A stretch of DNA of 35,527 nt from CAZCZZ01 sp964503335 (GTDB lineage Bacteria; Verrucomicrobiota; Kiritimatiellia; CAIVKH01): assembly GCA_964503335.1 (NCBI GenBank), contig CAZCZZ010000042.1, forward strand, positions 1 to 35,527, given 5' to 3'. Made by a program: the position numbers and the translations under genes. The notes beneath the pieces are model-generated. The model had not been told where the DNA came from. It saw nothing but the letters and a program-made list of their open reading frames with translations, and did no database searches. Numbering within the stretch: position 1 is the first letter of the stretch; every line of letters begins with the position of its first letter. Of the stretch, positions 1 to 6,860 are shown in pieces.

Positions 1-369
1 CACGGCATAGCTGCGATACATGCCGCCGCTGCTCGCGCAGGCGCCCATCGCGATGCACCACTTCGGGTTAGGCATCTGGTCCCAGATGCGACGCACGGCG
101 CCGGCCATTTTGTAAACGCACGTCCCCGCGACGATCATCAGGTCGGCCTGGCGTGGCGAGAAGCGCATCACCTCCACGCCGAAGCGCGCGAGGTCGAAGC
201 GACTGGCGCCGGTGGCCATGAGCTCGATCGCGCAGCAGGCGAGTCCCATCGGCATCGGCCAGCATGAATTCTGCCGCGCCCAGTCAATGGCGGCGTCGAG
301 ACGGGTCACGATGACTTCACGTCCCTCGATCTTCGGATCAAATCCAGCCGTGGCTACCGAAACACTCAT
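1..369 (-). CDS. nuoB: NADH-quinone oxidoreductase subunit B (partial, 3' end outside window)
   Basis: This is the N-terminal 123 residues of the complex I subunit that carries iron-sulfur cluster N2, on the cytoplasmic face of the inner membrane where quinone is reduced. The translation contains the tandem-cysteine motif GLACCAIELMATG, then RFDLARFGVEVMRFSPRQAD and the third-cysteine motif MGACASSGGMYRSY, all diagnostic of NuoB. The fourth ligand cysteine would lie beyond the window edge. The ATG (367-369) overlaps the nuoA stop by four bases (ATGA), so the two genes are translationally coupled. There are extra cysteines in GTCVYKMA and PKWCIAM; I do not know whether these matter. The gene is cut by the window and not truncated in any visible way. 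Confidence 0.96.
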   Translation of the reverse strand, partial: MSVSVATAGFDPKIEGREVIVTRLDAAIDWARQNSCWPMPMGLACCAIELMATGASRFDLARFGVEVMRFSPRQADLMIVAGTCVYKMAGAVRRIWDQMPNPKWCIAMGACASSGGMYRSYAV

Positions 370-833
370 GACGATGTCCCCGTTGACGGGGGTGTCGGTA
401 TCGCGCGTCGCGATCCCGGTGCCCAGGTCAGGGCCCCCTGCTTCCAGATGTAGAAATGTCCGATTTCCAGCACGACAATAAAGAGGAGCATGGCAAAGAA
501 GGCCACGGACCCCACTCCGCCGAACTCCACAGGCTGGACGAGGTCCTTAAAGACGGTCGCCCAACTCACCACGAAGACGACCTCGAGGTCGAACAGGATG
601 AAGAGCATCGCCACGAGATAGAATTTCACGCTGAACCGGACGTGCCCGCTCCCCGCGGGCGGCATGCCGCACTCGTAAGGCGTATCCTTGACCGCGCCAT
701 AGGTCCGCTTCTTGCCGATCAGGGACGGGAGCAGAATGTTGCCCGCGGCGAAAAGGATCGCCATGATCAGAAGTAGCCCGACCGGAATAAATTGCTGAAG
801 TTCGTAGCTCACAGTGTATGCCGACAAAATCAA
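366..833 (-). CDS. nuoA: NADH-quinone oxidoreductase subunit A
   Basis: This is a small three-helix membrane subunit of complex I at the junction of the peripheral and membrane arms. It has the family motif YECGMPPAGSGHVRFSVKFY and the following helix with acidic residues, LFILFDLEVVFVVSWA, typical of NuoA. Membrane segments lie at about residues 14-34, 68-90 and 105-125. The longest reading frame begins at a TTG codon (831-833) with no clear ribosome binding site. A GTG at 810-812, giving a protein starting MSYELQQFIPVG, would match usual NuoA N-termini better, so the start is uncertain by seven codons. With the TTG start the gene overlaps the divergent methyltransferase by 16 bp; with the GTG start the two are five bp apart. 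nuoB follows with an ATGA overlap. Confidence 0.95.
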   Translation of the reverse strand: MILSAYTVSYELQQFIPVGLLLIMAILFAAGNILLPSLIGKKRTYGAVKDTPYECGMPPAGSGHVRFSVKFYLVAMLFILFDLEVVFVVSWATVFKDLVQPVEFGGVGSVAFFAMLLFIVVLEIGHFYIWKQGALTWAPGSRRAIPTPPSTGTSS

Positions 834-1873
834 ATGGCCGCGACGGTAGTGCGAAAAGGTTTTCCGGGCAAGCAGAAGCCCCCCTTTATGGCATCCTTGC
901 CGACATCATCGCAGCCGGGGGCGGAAAACTTACATTCGCCGACTTCATGCGCGAGGCGCTCTACCATCCGCAACACGGCTATTATCAACAGGTTAAATCA
1001 CCCGTGGGTGTGCGCGGCGATTTCTTTACGGCGGTGTCGGCGACGCCGCTCTTTGGTCGCATCCTCGCCGGATACTTCACCCGCCTGCGCGCCGAAATGG
1101 GTCATCCCGCCGCTTTCACCGTCGTCGAGTACGGCGGTCATCGAGGGCAGTTGCGAGACGATGTCCTCTCGGCAGCCCCGGATCTGGCGTACAACTCGAT
1201 CGACGTGGGTGTTATTGAGCCCGGGTCGATCATCGGATGCGTGTTCTCCAACGAACTCCTCGATGCCTTTCCCGTGCACAGGATGAAGGTCATCGACGGG
1301 TCGTGGCAGGAGCTCTACGTGACTGTCGAGGGCGACGGCTTTGCGTGGTCACCGGGACCCTGCTCCGATGATCGACTCCTCAAAGCGCTCGCCGGACTCC
1401 CGCTCAAACACATGGAGGGCTACGAAACCGAAGTGAACCTCGAAGCCCCCGCCTGGATCGAACGCATCGGGCAGAAACTGAAACGGGGCCGCGTCGTCAC
1501 GATCGACTACGGATTCGAGCGGCACGAGTACTACTCCGCCCAGCGACCCCGCGGAACGCTGCGCTGCTATGCAAAGCACACCGTCAGCGACAATCCGCTG
1601 GTCAACGTGGGCAAGCAGGACATCACCGCCCACATCGATTTCACCTCGATCATCGAAGCCGGTCGCAAGGTAGGCCTCGAACCCGTGCTCTTCACCGACC
1701 TGTCCCACTTCCTGCTCCAAGAAGGTGAACCCATCCTGCGCGAAATCTCCGAACGCACCGCCGGCACCTTCAGCAGCGAGCGCAGCGGAATCCACCAACT
1801 CCTCCACCCCGGCCTCATGGGCTCCGCATTTAAAGTGCTGGTCCAGGAGAAGATGGTTCCAATGCTTGGATGA
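818..1873 (+). CDS. MidA/NDUFAF7-family SAM-dependent methyltransferase, likely complex I assembly factor
   Basis: The 351-aa protein belongs to the COG1565 / DUF185 class I methyltransferases. Family landmarks are HPQHGYY (50-56), GDFFTAVSATPLFG (67-80), a SAM-loop variant VVEYGGHRGQL (102-112), FSNELLDAFPVHR (143-155), GRVVTIDYG and RGTLRCY, and a final DITAHIDFT block. Eukaryotic members (NDUFAF7, Dictyostelium MidA) methylate an arginine of a complex I subunit and are needed for complex I assembly. Its head-to-head position with nuoA-nuoB supports a related role here, which is inference. Between the SAM loop and FSNELLDAF the spacing looks about 30 residues shorter than I expect for the family. 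The last five residues (VPMLG) and the stop are formed by one arm of a palindromic repeat at 1856-1904. Confidence 0.88.
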   Translation: MPTKSNGRDGSAKRFSGQAEAPLYGILADIIAAGGGKLTFADFMREALYHPQHGYYQQVKSPVGVRGDFFTAVSATPLFGRILAGYFTRLRAEMGHPAAFTVVEYGGHRGQLRDDVLSAAPDLAYNSIDVGVIEPGSIIGCVFSNELLDAFPVHRMKVIDGSWQELYVTVEGDGFAWSPGPCSDDRLLKALAGLPLKHMEGYETEVNLEAPAWIERIGQKLKRGRVVTIDYGFERHEYYSAQRPRGTLRCYAKHTVSDNPLVNVGKQDITAHIDFTSIIEAGRKVGLEPVLFTDLSHFLLQEGEPILREISERTAGTFSSERSGIHQLLHPGLMGSAFKVLVQEKMVPMLG

Positions 1874-1904
1874 CTGGACCGGACAAAAGTCCAAGCATTG
1901 GAAC
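1856..1904. repeat. Perfect 15-bp inverted repeat of the TTCCAA-N3-TTGGAA family
   Basis: The left arm at 1856-1870 and the right arm at 1890-1904 are exact reverse complements, separated by 19 bp. Each arm is itself a near-palindrome of the form TTCCAA-N3-TTGGA. The left arm is read as the final codons of the methyltransferase gene, and its TGA stop (1871-1873) falls in the spacer. The same core occurs twice at 25161-25206. There is no T-run, so it is not an obvious intrinsic terminator, though the RNA could fold into a stable 15-bp hairpin at the mRNA 3' end. Confidence 0.85.
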
Positions 1905-1916
1905 AGTCATGCGGAA

Positions 1917-1980
1917 GGGACGGAAGCCCGAAGGGTTGCGTCCGTCGTAGCTGACCGGAGCGCAGGTGAACGCGCCGGTC
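1917..1980. repeat. Structured leader upstream of terC, related to the element after the gene
   Basis: Two hairpins can be drawn: GGACG (1918-1922) with CGTCC (1939-1943), and GACCGG (1953-1958) with CCGGTC (1975-1980). The order GGGACG...GCGTCCGTCG...GACCGG recurs in the same orientation at 3089-3120 downstream of the gene, so this is probably a dispersed repeat. I looked for the conserved loops of the yybP-ykoY manganese riboswitch, which often precedes alx, and did not find them. Confidence 0.45.
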
Positions 1981-2021
1981 GAGCTTGACGAGCCGCAAGA
2001 ATAGGCGAAGGTACGCACTCC

Positions 2022-3041
2022 ATGGAAAACGTCATCTTGTTTCCTTTTGCCGAGTATTGGTGGTTCTACGGCCTTTTCATGCTGTTCGTCCTCGCCATGC
2101 TGGCGCTGGATCTCGGTGTGTTTCATCGCAAGGCGCACGTGGTCGGCTTCAAGGAGTCGGCCATCTGGAGCGCGGTGTGGGTCGTCCTGGCGATGGGTTT
2201 CTGCCTGCTTCTTTACCAGTACGCGCTGCACAAGTTTCCCCGGGACCCCCGCTTGCTGGCGGTGGAAGGATTCGATGCCACGGCGGCGGCGCGGCAGACC
2301 GCCCTCGAGTTCCTGACCGGATTCGTTGTTGAGAAGTCGCTCGCGGTGGACAACATCTTCGTCTTCGTGGTGGTCTTCAACTTCTTCGGCATCCCCGCGA
2401 TCTACCAGCATCGGGTCCTGTTCTACGGCATCCTTGGCGCGCTGGTCTTCCGCGTGATCTTCATCGCGCTTGGGTCCGTGCTGATGCAGTACCACTGGGT
2501 GGTGATCGTCTTCGGCGTGTTCCTGATCCTGACCGGGGTGAAGATCCTGTTTGCGCCGGAGAAGCCGATCGAGCCGGAGAAGAACCCGCTCATCAAGTTG
2601 CTGCGGAAGCTTGTGCCGGTAACGCCGACGCTGGAAGGCCAGTCCTTCTTTCTGCGCATCAACGGGGTGTTGCATGCCACACCCCTGTTCGTGGCGCTGG
2701 TGTTCCTTGAGTTGTCCGACATCATCTTCGCCGTCGACTCCGTGCCCGCCATATTCGCCCTCACGAAGGAACCGTTCATCGTGCTGACCTCGAACGTCTT
2801 CGCCATCCTCGGCCTGCGCGCGATGTATTTCCTGCTCGCCGGCGTGGTGGACAAGTTCCGCTACCTCAAGTACGGGCTCGGCGTGGTGCTGGTCTTTGTC
2901 GGCCTCAAGATGGTCTGGCTGAATGAAGCCTTCGGCGGCAAATTCCCGATCACATGGTCCCTCGGCATCATCGCCGGAGTCCTCGCCTCGTCCATCCTGC
3001 TCTCCATACTCGTGCCACCCCGCGCGAACCACACGCGTTGA
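2022..3041 (+). CDS. TerC/Alx family integral membrane protein
   Basis: This 339-aa polytopic inner-membrane protein has about nine hydrophobic segments. The two family signatures are present: EKSLAVDNIFVFVVVF with its membrane-buried acidic residues, and the second-half counterpart ELSDIIFAVDSVPAIFALT. Alx/TerC proteins export Mn(II) or help metallate exported proteins, and some are linked to tellurite resistance or alkaline response. The length and the N-terminal block (WWFYGLFMLFVLAMLALDLGVFHR) fit the Alx branch, with E. coli Alx about 320 aa. The ATG has a GAAGG ribosome binding site at 2007-2011. The gene stands alone on the plus strand, and its flanks both carry GGGACG...CGTCC hairpins. 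Substrate is not decidable from sequence. Confidence 0.93.
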   Translation: MENVILFPFAEYWWFYGLFMLFVLAMLALDLGVFHRKAHVVGFKESAIWSAVWVVLAMGFCLLLYQYALHKFPRDPRLLAVEGFDATAAARQTALEFLTGFVVEKSLAVDNIFVFVVVFNFFGIPAIYQHRVLFYGILGALVFRVIFIALGSVLMQYHWVVIVFGVFLILTGVKILFAPEKPIEPEKNPLIKLLRKLVPVTPTLEGQSFFLRINGVLHATPLFVALVFLELSDIIFAVDSVPAIFALTKEPFIVLTSNVFAILGLRAMYFLLAGVVDKFRYLKYGLGVVLVFVGLKMVWLNEAFGGKFPITWSLGIIAGVLASSILLSILVPPRANHTR

Positions 3042-3088
3042 GTTCGGGACCATTCGACTCGAACCGCGAATTACGCAAATGCATGGTA

Positions 3089-3137
3089 GGGACGCGACTC
3101 CGCTCGCGTCCGTCGGACCGGTGCGGGACGGAGTCCG
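3089..3137. repeat. Hairpin element downstream of terC
   Basis: A perfect 8-bp stem GGACGCGA (3090-3097) / TCGCGTCC (3104-3111) with a 6-nt loop is followed by CGGAC (3114-3118) / GTCCG (3133-3137). No T-run follows the first stem. Sequence order resembles the leader at 1917-1958. The remaining interval 3042-3184 between terC and the SOUL gene holds no supportable gene. Confidence 0.45.
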
Positions 3138-3184
3138 GAGCCGATGTCCCAAGCTGTCGAGTGTTCGCTTTTTAAGGAGACCCA

Positions 3185-3778
3185 TCAAGGTTTCTGATCC
3201 GTTGGCAGCATCACTTCATTGCGGCGCAGTGCAGACGGGGTCCAGGGTGGATCGAAGTAGCCGTAGACCGGAGTCGAAGCAGCCTCTAGTCCCTCCGCTT
3301 TCATCCAGGCCTGAAGCTGGGCCAACGTCTCTGACTCCTGGACCGCGCTGCGTGCGCCGCTGAAGCGCAGCACCGCGAAACGCCCGGCTGGCAGCTCGCG
3401 CACCGTCACGGCGGCATCCTCCGGCGCAGGCATGTTTCCCATTTTCATGTGGGAGGGCAGGACGAACGCCATGGTTCGATTCGAATCGCTCCCCGACATG
3501 AAGACCGGCGTGGTCATGGCGATCTTCTGCTTGGCCGCGTTCTTTCCCGTGATGAAGCCGAACAGTCGGTTGAAGCTCCCGTCCCCATCCTGTCCCCCGC
3601 GCTCCATCGCCGTTTCCACCACCATCAACGCCGGGTAATCCCGCACCTCGAACTTGCCATCGGCTCGCACCACCTGGTATGGCGCGGACTCGTAACCTGA
3701 GCGCGTAGCCCGACAACCCAGAAGCATGAGTGCCGATCCGATGATCGTCATGGCAACGAGCAACCTGAATTCCTGCAT
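3185..3778 (-). CDS. SOUL-family (heme-binding-like) lipoprotein
   Basis: The 197-aa product has a lipoprotein signal peptide ending in LMLLGC (Cys22), then a SOUL/HEBP domain: YQVVRADGKFEVRDYPALMV, FNRLFGFITGKN, KIAMTTPVFM and the C-terminal YGYFDPPWTP...RRNEVML. SOUL proteins bind heme or related tetrapyrroles in eukaryotes; bacterial members are usually lipoproteins of unknown ligand. An upstream in-frame ATG at 3805 is possible, but AAGGAG sits six bases before the ATG at 3778, and this start gives a normal signal peptide. It lies 23 bp after the SRPBCC remnant and probably shares a transcript with the lipocalin gene. Together these suggest an envelope group for hydrophobic ligands, which is inference. 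Confidence 0.9.
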   Translation of the reverse strand: MQEFRLLVAMTIIGSALMLLGCRATRSGYESAPYQVVRADGKFEVRDYPALMVVETAMERGGQDGDGSFNRLFGFITGKNAAKQKIAMTTPVFMSGSDSNRTMAFVLPSHMKMGNMPAPEDAAVTVRELPAGRFAVLRFSGARSAVQESETLAQLQAWMKAEGLEAASTPVYGYFDPPWTPSALRRNEVMLPTDQKP

Positions 3779-3801
3779 AGCGACTCCTTGTTTCACGCCA
3801 C

Positions 3802-4011
3802 TCAACTTGCGAATCCCGGCAGCGGTGGGCTGGCGTGGCTCCGCCGGCAGGGAATCTCACGCTGCAGAGCGGCTTTACGATAGGAAAAGATCCTCTCCAC
3901 GTCGCGGCGGACGAGCAGCCAATTGAGAAACGCGCCGCCGGGCACGGCATAGGCTGCGTGGTCACGGCATAGAGTACCGCCATCGTGTTCCTCGAACTCA
4001 TGGGGCTTCAT
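3802..4011 (-). pseudogene. SRPBCC-family C-terminal remnant (headless)
   Basis: The 69-residue product aligns, from memory of the family, with only the C-terminal part of SRPBCC/COG4276 ligand-binding proteins. The pattern is HEFEEHDGGTLCRDHAAYAV followed by NWLLVRRDVERIFSYRKAAL, where full members are about 150 aa. The N-terminal half of the helix-grip fold is absent. No remains are visible upstream, because the ATG (4009-4011) directly abuts the lipocalin stop (4012-4014). It could be a deletion product brought next to the lipocalin gene, or a short expressed peptide that is still co-translated. Confidence 0.6.
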
Positions 4012-4569
4012 TTAGCGCGGACTCGATTCGGGCCACTTTTGCGGCATCGGTAAGATTTTGGTCGTGTCGTAGCCGATTTCGGCAAGACGCGTCGTGATCG
4101 CTTCCATGATCTCGCCGGGAATGGTCGGCTCGCGCGCCATGATCCACAGGTATTTTCGCGTAGGCTCGCCGATGACGGTCCAGCGATATTCGTCGTCGAG
4201 GTAGAGGATCAAGAACGCGGCCTTGAACGGCCACAGGAACTGCATCCTCCATTCCGCGTTGTTCTCGCGATTAAAAACGGATCCCGAGGGACGATACGTC
4301 TTCAACGGGCCGTCGAAGCCCCCTTTTCGAAAGGTGTACGTCGTCGCGATGGTCCCGTCAGGTTTCAGTTCATACGACTCGATGCCATTGTATGCGTTCC
4401 GCTCCAACCAGGTGAACTGGCCCGCCACCACATACCAAGGCCCCATGAACCGCGAGAGGTCCACTGTGCGATCCACGACAGGCGGGGGGTTCTTAACGGT
4501 TGCGCATCCGGATGCAAGCACGAGCCAGACTGCTGCAAAGGCGACATGAAGAAGTTTGCTTGGTTTCAT
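4012..4569 (-). CDS. Outer-membrane lipocalin (Blc-like) lipoprotein
   Basis: This 185-aa protein has a lipoprotein signal peptide ending in VLASGC (Cys22). The lipocalin GxW block follows as DLSRFMGPWYVVAGQFTWLE, and later strands fit a Blc-type barrel (YLDDEYRWTVIGEPTRKYLWIMAREP, with the RxYLWIxxR signature). The C-terminal helix is EIMEAITTRLAEIGYDTTKI. Bacterial lipocalins of this class sit in the outer membrane and bind fatty acids or lysophospholipids, often under envelope stress. The frame stays open far upstream, but the ATG at 4567-4569 gives the signal peptide. It is the first gene of the lipocalin, SRPBCC-remnant, SOUL group. The 122-bp gap before it (4570-4691) shows no clear feature. 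Confidence 0.92.
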   Translation of the reverse strand: MKPSKLLHVAFAAVWLVLASGCATVKNPPPVVDRTVDLSRFMGPWYVVAGQFTWLERNAYNGIESYELKPDGTIATTYTFRKGGFDGPLKTYRPSGSVFNRENNAEWRMQFLWPFKAAFLILYLDDEYRWTVIGEPTRKYLWIMAREPTIPGEIMEAITTRLAEIGYDTTKILPMPQKWPESSPR

Positions 4570-4691
4570 CTTTGATTGTAACGCGCCTTCTATTAGGCCG
4601 GCACGACAAGGGTTCGCGCGGGCGGCCCAAACCTTACTGGGACAGCAACACGAAAAGGGGGCCATTGGGGTTACAGGGTCGTGACTGAGCG

Positions 4692-5975
4692 CTACGGCTT
4701 CGTGTCCACGTAGCGCGTGTCTTTGACGAGGTTCTTGAGGTGGCGGAAGGTGCCGCCGTTCTTTCGCGCGATCTGGCGGAGGAACTCCTCGTCCTCGGGT
4801 AGCGTTTCGTAGCCGATAACGTAGATGCGAGCCTGCTTCTTCTTTTGGTCGAGGTAGAGCTTCTTCTGCAGGGCGTCGATATAGTCGATCATGCTCTCGC
4901 GCGGCATCTCGGGCCATTTCAACTCGGCGATGCCGTACTCCATTTCGACCTTCGGAGGCAGGCCTCGTTTTGCGCGTCGCTTGTTTTCGTCTTCGAGCAG
5001 CTTCTTTTCCTTTTCGCGCGCGGCGGCGACACGCGCCTTCTCGGCTTCGGACCAGTACTTCTTCTTCCAGTCCTCCCACTCCTCTTCGGTGAGGTGCCGC
5101 ATCAGGCGCGGCTGGCCGTCGGTCATGATGAACACCGCGTCGGCGCCCTGCGACAGCGCGTGGGCGAGCGCGAGATCCTGTCGCGTCGTGCCGCCCTTGT
5201 CGCCCTGCCCCACTTTGTAGGACTCGATCTCGACGGGCAGCTCGCGGTTCGGGCTGTACGTCTCCAGCTTGCCGTTCGGCGTGTTGTACTTCGCGAGCCA
5301 GGAAATCGCGGCCTGTTTGTTGTCGGTGCTCGCGAGCACCATGCCGTCCTTGAACTGGTCGAAGCTGTGCGCAAACGTCCCGACGTTGAAGAAGGTTCCC
5401 GGCGACAGGTTCTTGATCATGCGCCCGACTTCGTCCTTCACGAGCTTGAACCCGTTGTACCCCCCGCGCAGATCTTCCAGCATGCTGGCGGACACGTCGA
5501 TGATCAGGAACACGCGCTCGCCGCGGGCGCGTACGCCGAAGAAGTTCACGGAGGATTGTCCCATCGACAACCCCTCGTTGCCCTCGCCGTCGCCGATGCC
5601 GGTGCCCACGCCGGAGCTGGAGAAGTTCGCCATGCGCGGGAGGTTCGGGTTCTTGATCGGCGCGATCTCCAGCTTGATATCGGGCAGCGCGAGGTCCGCA
5701 ACACGGTCCGCTGTGAGGCGCGGCTGCACCTGCGGACGACCGCTCCGCTTCTGCGTCTCCTGCACATGCACCTTGTACTGCAGCTTGCGGGGTTCGAGCC
5801 TCCGCTCCGCCTCGGGAGCGGGCTCGAATGTGACTTCGCGACGGAAGAAGTAGGAGTAGAGGACGACCGGGCTCACGAGCAGGATGGCGACGACGTGAAG
5901 GAGCAGGCTCGCGATGAACACTTTGTACAGCAACGCGCGATAGCGAATGGGTTTGGCAGCAAGGACGTCTTTCAT
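4692..5975 (-). CDS. Membrane-anchored VWA-domain protein with TonB-like N-terminus
   Basis: This 427-aa protein has a short cytoplasmic N-terminus and one membrane helix (about 19-43) containing S23-L-L-L-H27, the S-x3-H spacing found in the TonB membrane segment. A proline- and charge-rich periplasmic linker covers about 44-115. A Gly/Ser stretch follows, then a von Willebrand A domain from about 153. The MIDAS residues D160, S162 and S164 are in LIIDVSASM; T263 or T264 and D286 (FIMTDGQ) complete a metal site. A charged helical insertion (about 294-341) interrupts the domain before the final strand ARIYVIGYETL. The start overlaps the second exbD gene by ATGA. It occupies the place of TonB in an ExbB/ExbD operon, so I infer it is the energised transducer. 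The link to the motor is not proven by sequence. Confidence 0.88.
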   Translation of the reverse strand: MKDVLAAKPIRYRALLYKVFIASLLLHVVAILLVSPVVLYSYFFRREVTFEPAPEAERRLEPRKLQYKVHVQETQKRSGRPQVQPRLTADRVADLALPDIKLEIAPIKNPNLPRMANFSSSGVGTGIGDGEGNEGLSMGQSSVNFFGVRARGERVFLIIDVSASMLEDLRGGYNGFKLVKDEVGRMIKNLSPGTFFNVGTFAHSFDQFKDGMVLASTDNKQAAISWLAKYNTPNGKLETYSPNRELPVEIESYKVGQGDKGGTTRQDLALAHALSQGADAVFIMTDGQPRLMRHLTEEEWEDWKKKYWSEAEKARVAAAREKEKKLLEDENKRRAKRGLPPKVEMEYGIAELKWPEMPRESMIDYIDALQKKLYLDQKKKQARIYVIGYETLPEDEEFLRQIARKNGGTFRHLKNLVKDTRYVDTKP

Positions 5976-6430
5976 GACTCTTCGTCATCCCCCATGCCAA
6001 TCGACACGTTCTTAATGTTGGCCCCGGACGCCGCGTTCAACACATCGATCATCCGCTCATGCTTTGACTTGCCCGAAGCCTGCACGGTCAGCAGAGGCCG
6101 CACTTTTGCCAGGTCGCAGGATTGTTTGAAGCGGACCAGGACGGCGGTGAGCTCCGGCATATCCCGCGCTTCGGGCGAGTCATAGAACTGGTTGTTCAGC
6201 ATCACGCGTCCATCGTCGAGGATCTCGATCACCTGTTCATCAGGCATCATCAGCTGCTCGGACTGCGCGACGCGGCCCGGGAGCTGGATGCCGAGGTCGC
6301 TCTCGAACTTGTGCAGCGACGAGGTGACCATGAAGAAGATGAGCAGCAGGAAGACGCAGTCGATCAGCGGAGCCATCTGCAGCTCCTCGTCTTCCTTCGT
6401 CGTTTCCAGAATGGCCATCGATATCTTCAT
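5972..6430 (-). CDS. ExbD/TolR-family proton-channel protein (second copy)
   Basis: This 152-aa single-pass protein has a cytoplasmic N-terminus, then MAPLIDCVFLLLIFFMV with the conserved membrane aspartate D24 used in proton conduction by ExbD/TolR. A periplasmic domain follows with the usual strand pattern (EQVIEILDDGRVMLNNQFYD, then VRPLLTVQASGKSKHERMIDVLNAA). The C-terminus is acidic (GMGDDEES), and its last bases overlap the VWA gene. Nine bp separate it from the first exbD. The two copies differ clearly in sequence, so they may form unlike subunits of one motor. Confidence 0.93.
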   Translation of the reverse strand: MKISMAILETTKEDEELQMAPLIDCVFLLLIFFMVTSSLHKFESDLGIQLPGRVAQSEQLMMPDEQVIEILDDGRVMLNNQFYDSPEARDMPELTAVLVRFKQSCDLAKVRPLLTVQASGKSKHERMIDVLNAASGANIKNVSIGMGDDEES

Positions 6431-6439
6431 GGTGTCCTG

Positions 6440-6847
6440 CTACTCCGACGCGTGGGCCGAGAAGATGATGTCGGCCACGCCGCCCTCCGCGGAAGCCTGC
6501 ATGACCTCGCGCACGAACTTGTGCGGCGTCGCCCGGTCGGCACGGAGGAACAATTTGAAATTCGGGTTCTCTTTCACGCGCTGCTTCGCGAGATCGCGCA
6601 GCTGGTCCACCGTGACTTTCGTCGATCCCGCAAACACATCGCCATTCTCCTTGATCGAGATCACGCCGCGGCCGCTCGGATCCTTGGGACGAATGGAGTT
6701 CGACGCTTGCGGGATTTCGAGCGGCACACGCTCCTGCTGGTTCATGTCCGCGGCGACCATGAAGAAGATGATCAGGAGGAACACAATGTCGATCAGCGGG
6801 GCCATCTGGAATCCCGCCGGTCCATCGTCTGGAATCTGGATCTTCAT
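6440..6847 (-). CDS. ExbD/TolR-family proton-channel protein (first copy)
   Basis: This 135-aa protein contains the ExbD signature FQMAPLIDIVFLLIIFFMVA with the proton-path aspartate at D20. The periplasmic domain reads VISIKENGDVFAGSTKVTVD and KLFLRADRATPHKFVREVMQ, matching the family fold in order and length. It follows exbB by 13 bp and precedes the second exbD by 9 bp. ExbD subunits sit inside an ExbB pentamer and couple proton flow to movement of a TonB-like partner. Confidence 0.94.
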   Translation of the reverse strand: MKIQIPDDGPAGFQMAPLIDIVFLLIIFFMVAADMNQQERVPLEIPQASNSIRPKDPSGRGVISIKENGDVFAGSTKVTVDQLRDLAKQRVKENPNFKLFLRADRATPHKFVREVMQASAEGGVADIIFSAHASE

Positions 6848-6860
6848 CGCGCGTCGTCTT

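Noticed and set aside
1905..2021. yybP-ykoY manganese riboswitch upstream of the TerC/Alx gene
   Set aside because: Family knowledge makes it plausible, and hairpins are present, but the conserved loop sequences of that riboswitch are not there. The hairpins fit a repeat found also after the gene.
3140..3180. Intrinsic terminator after terC near the TTTTT at 3170
   Set aside because: No convincing GC-rich stem lies directly before the T-run; the good hairpins are 35-80 bp further upstream.
1830..3188. A 452-codon open frame antisense to terC
   Set aside because: It has the His/Glu/Asp/Arg-rich composition of a shadow frame in GC-rich DNA, and the plus-strand frame encodes a clear TerC protein.
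4012..6000. A single 662-residue protein ending in the lipocalin
   Set aside because: The upstream part is a shadow of the VWA gene (Arg/Ala-rich). The lipocalin has its own ATG and lipoprotein signal peptide at 4569.
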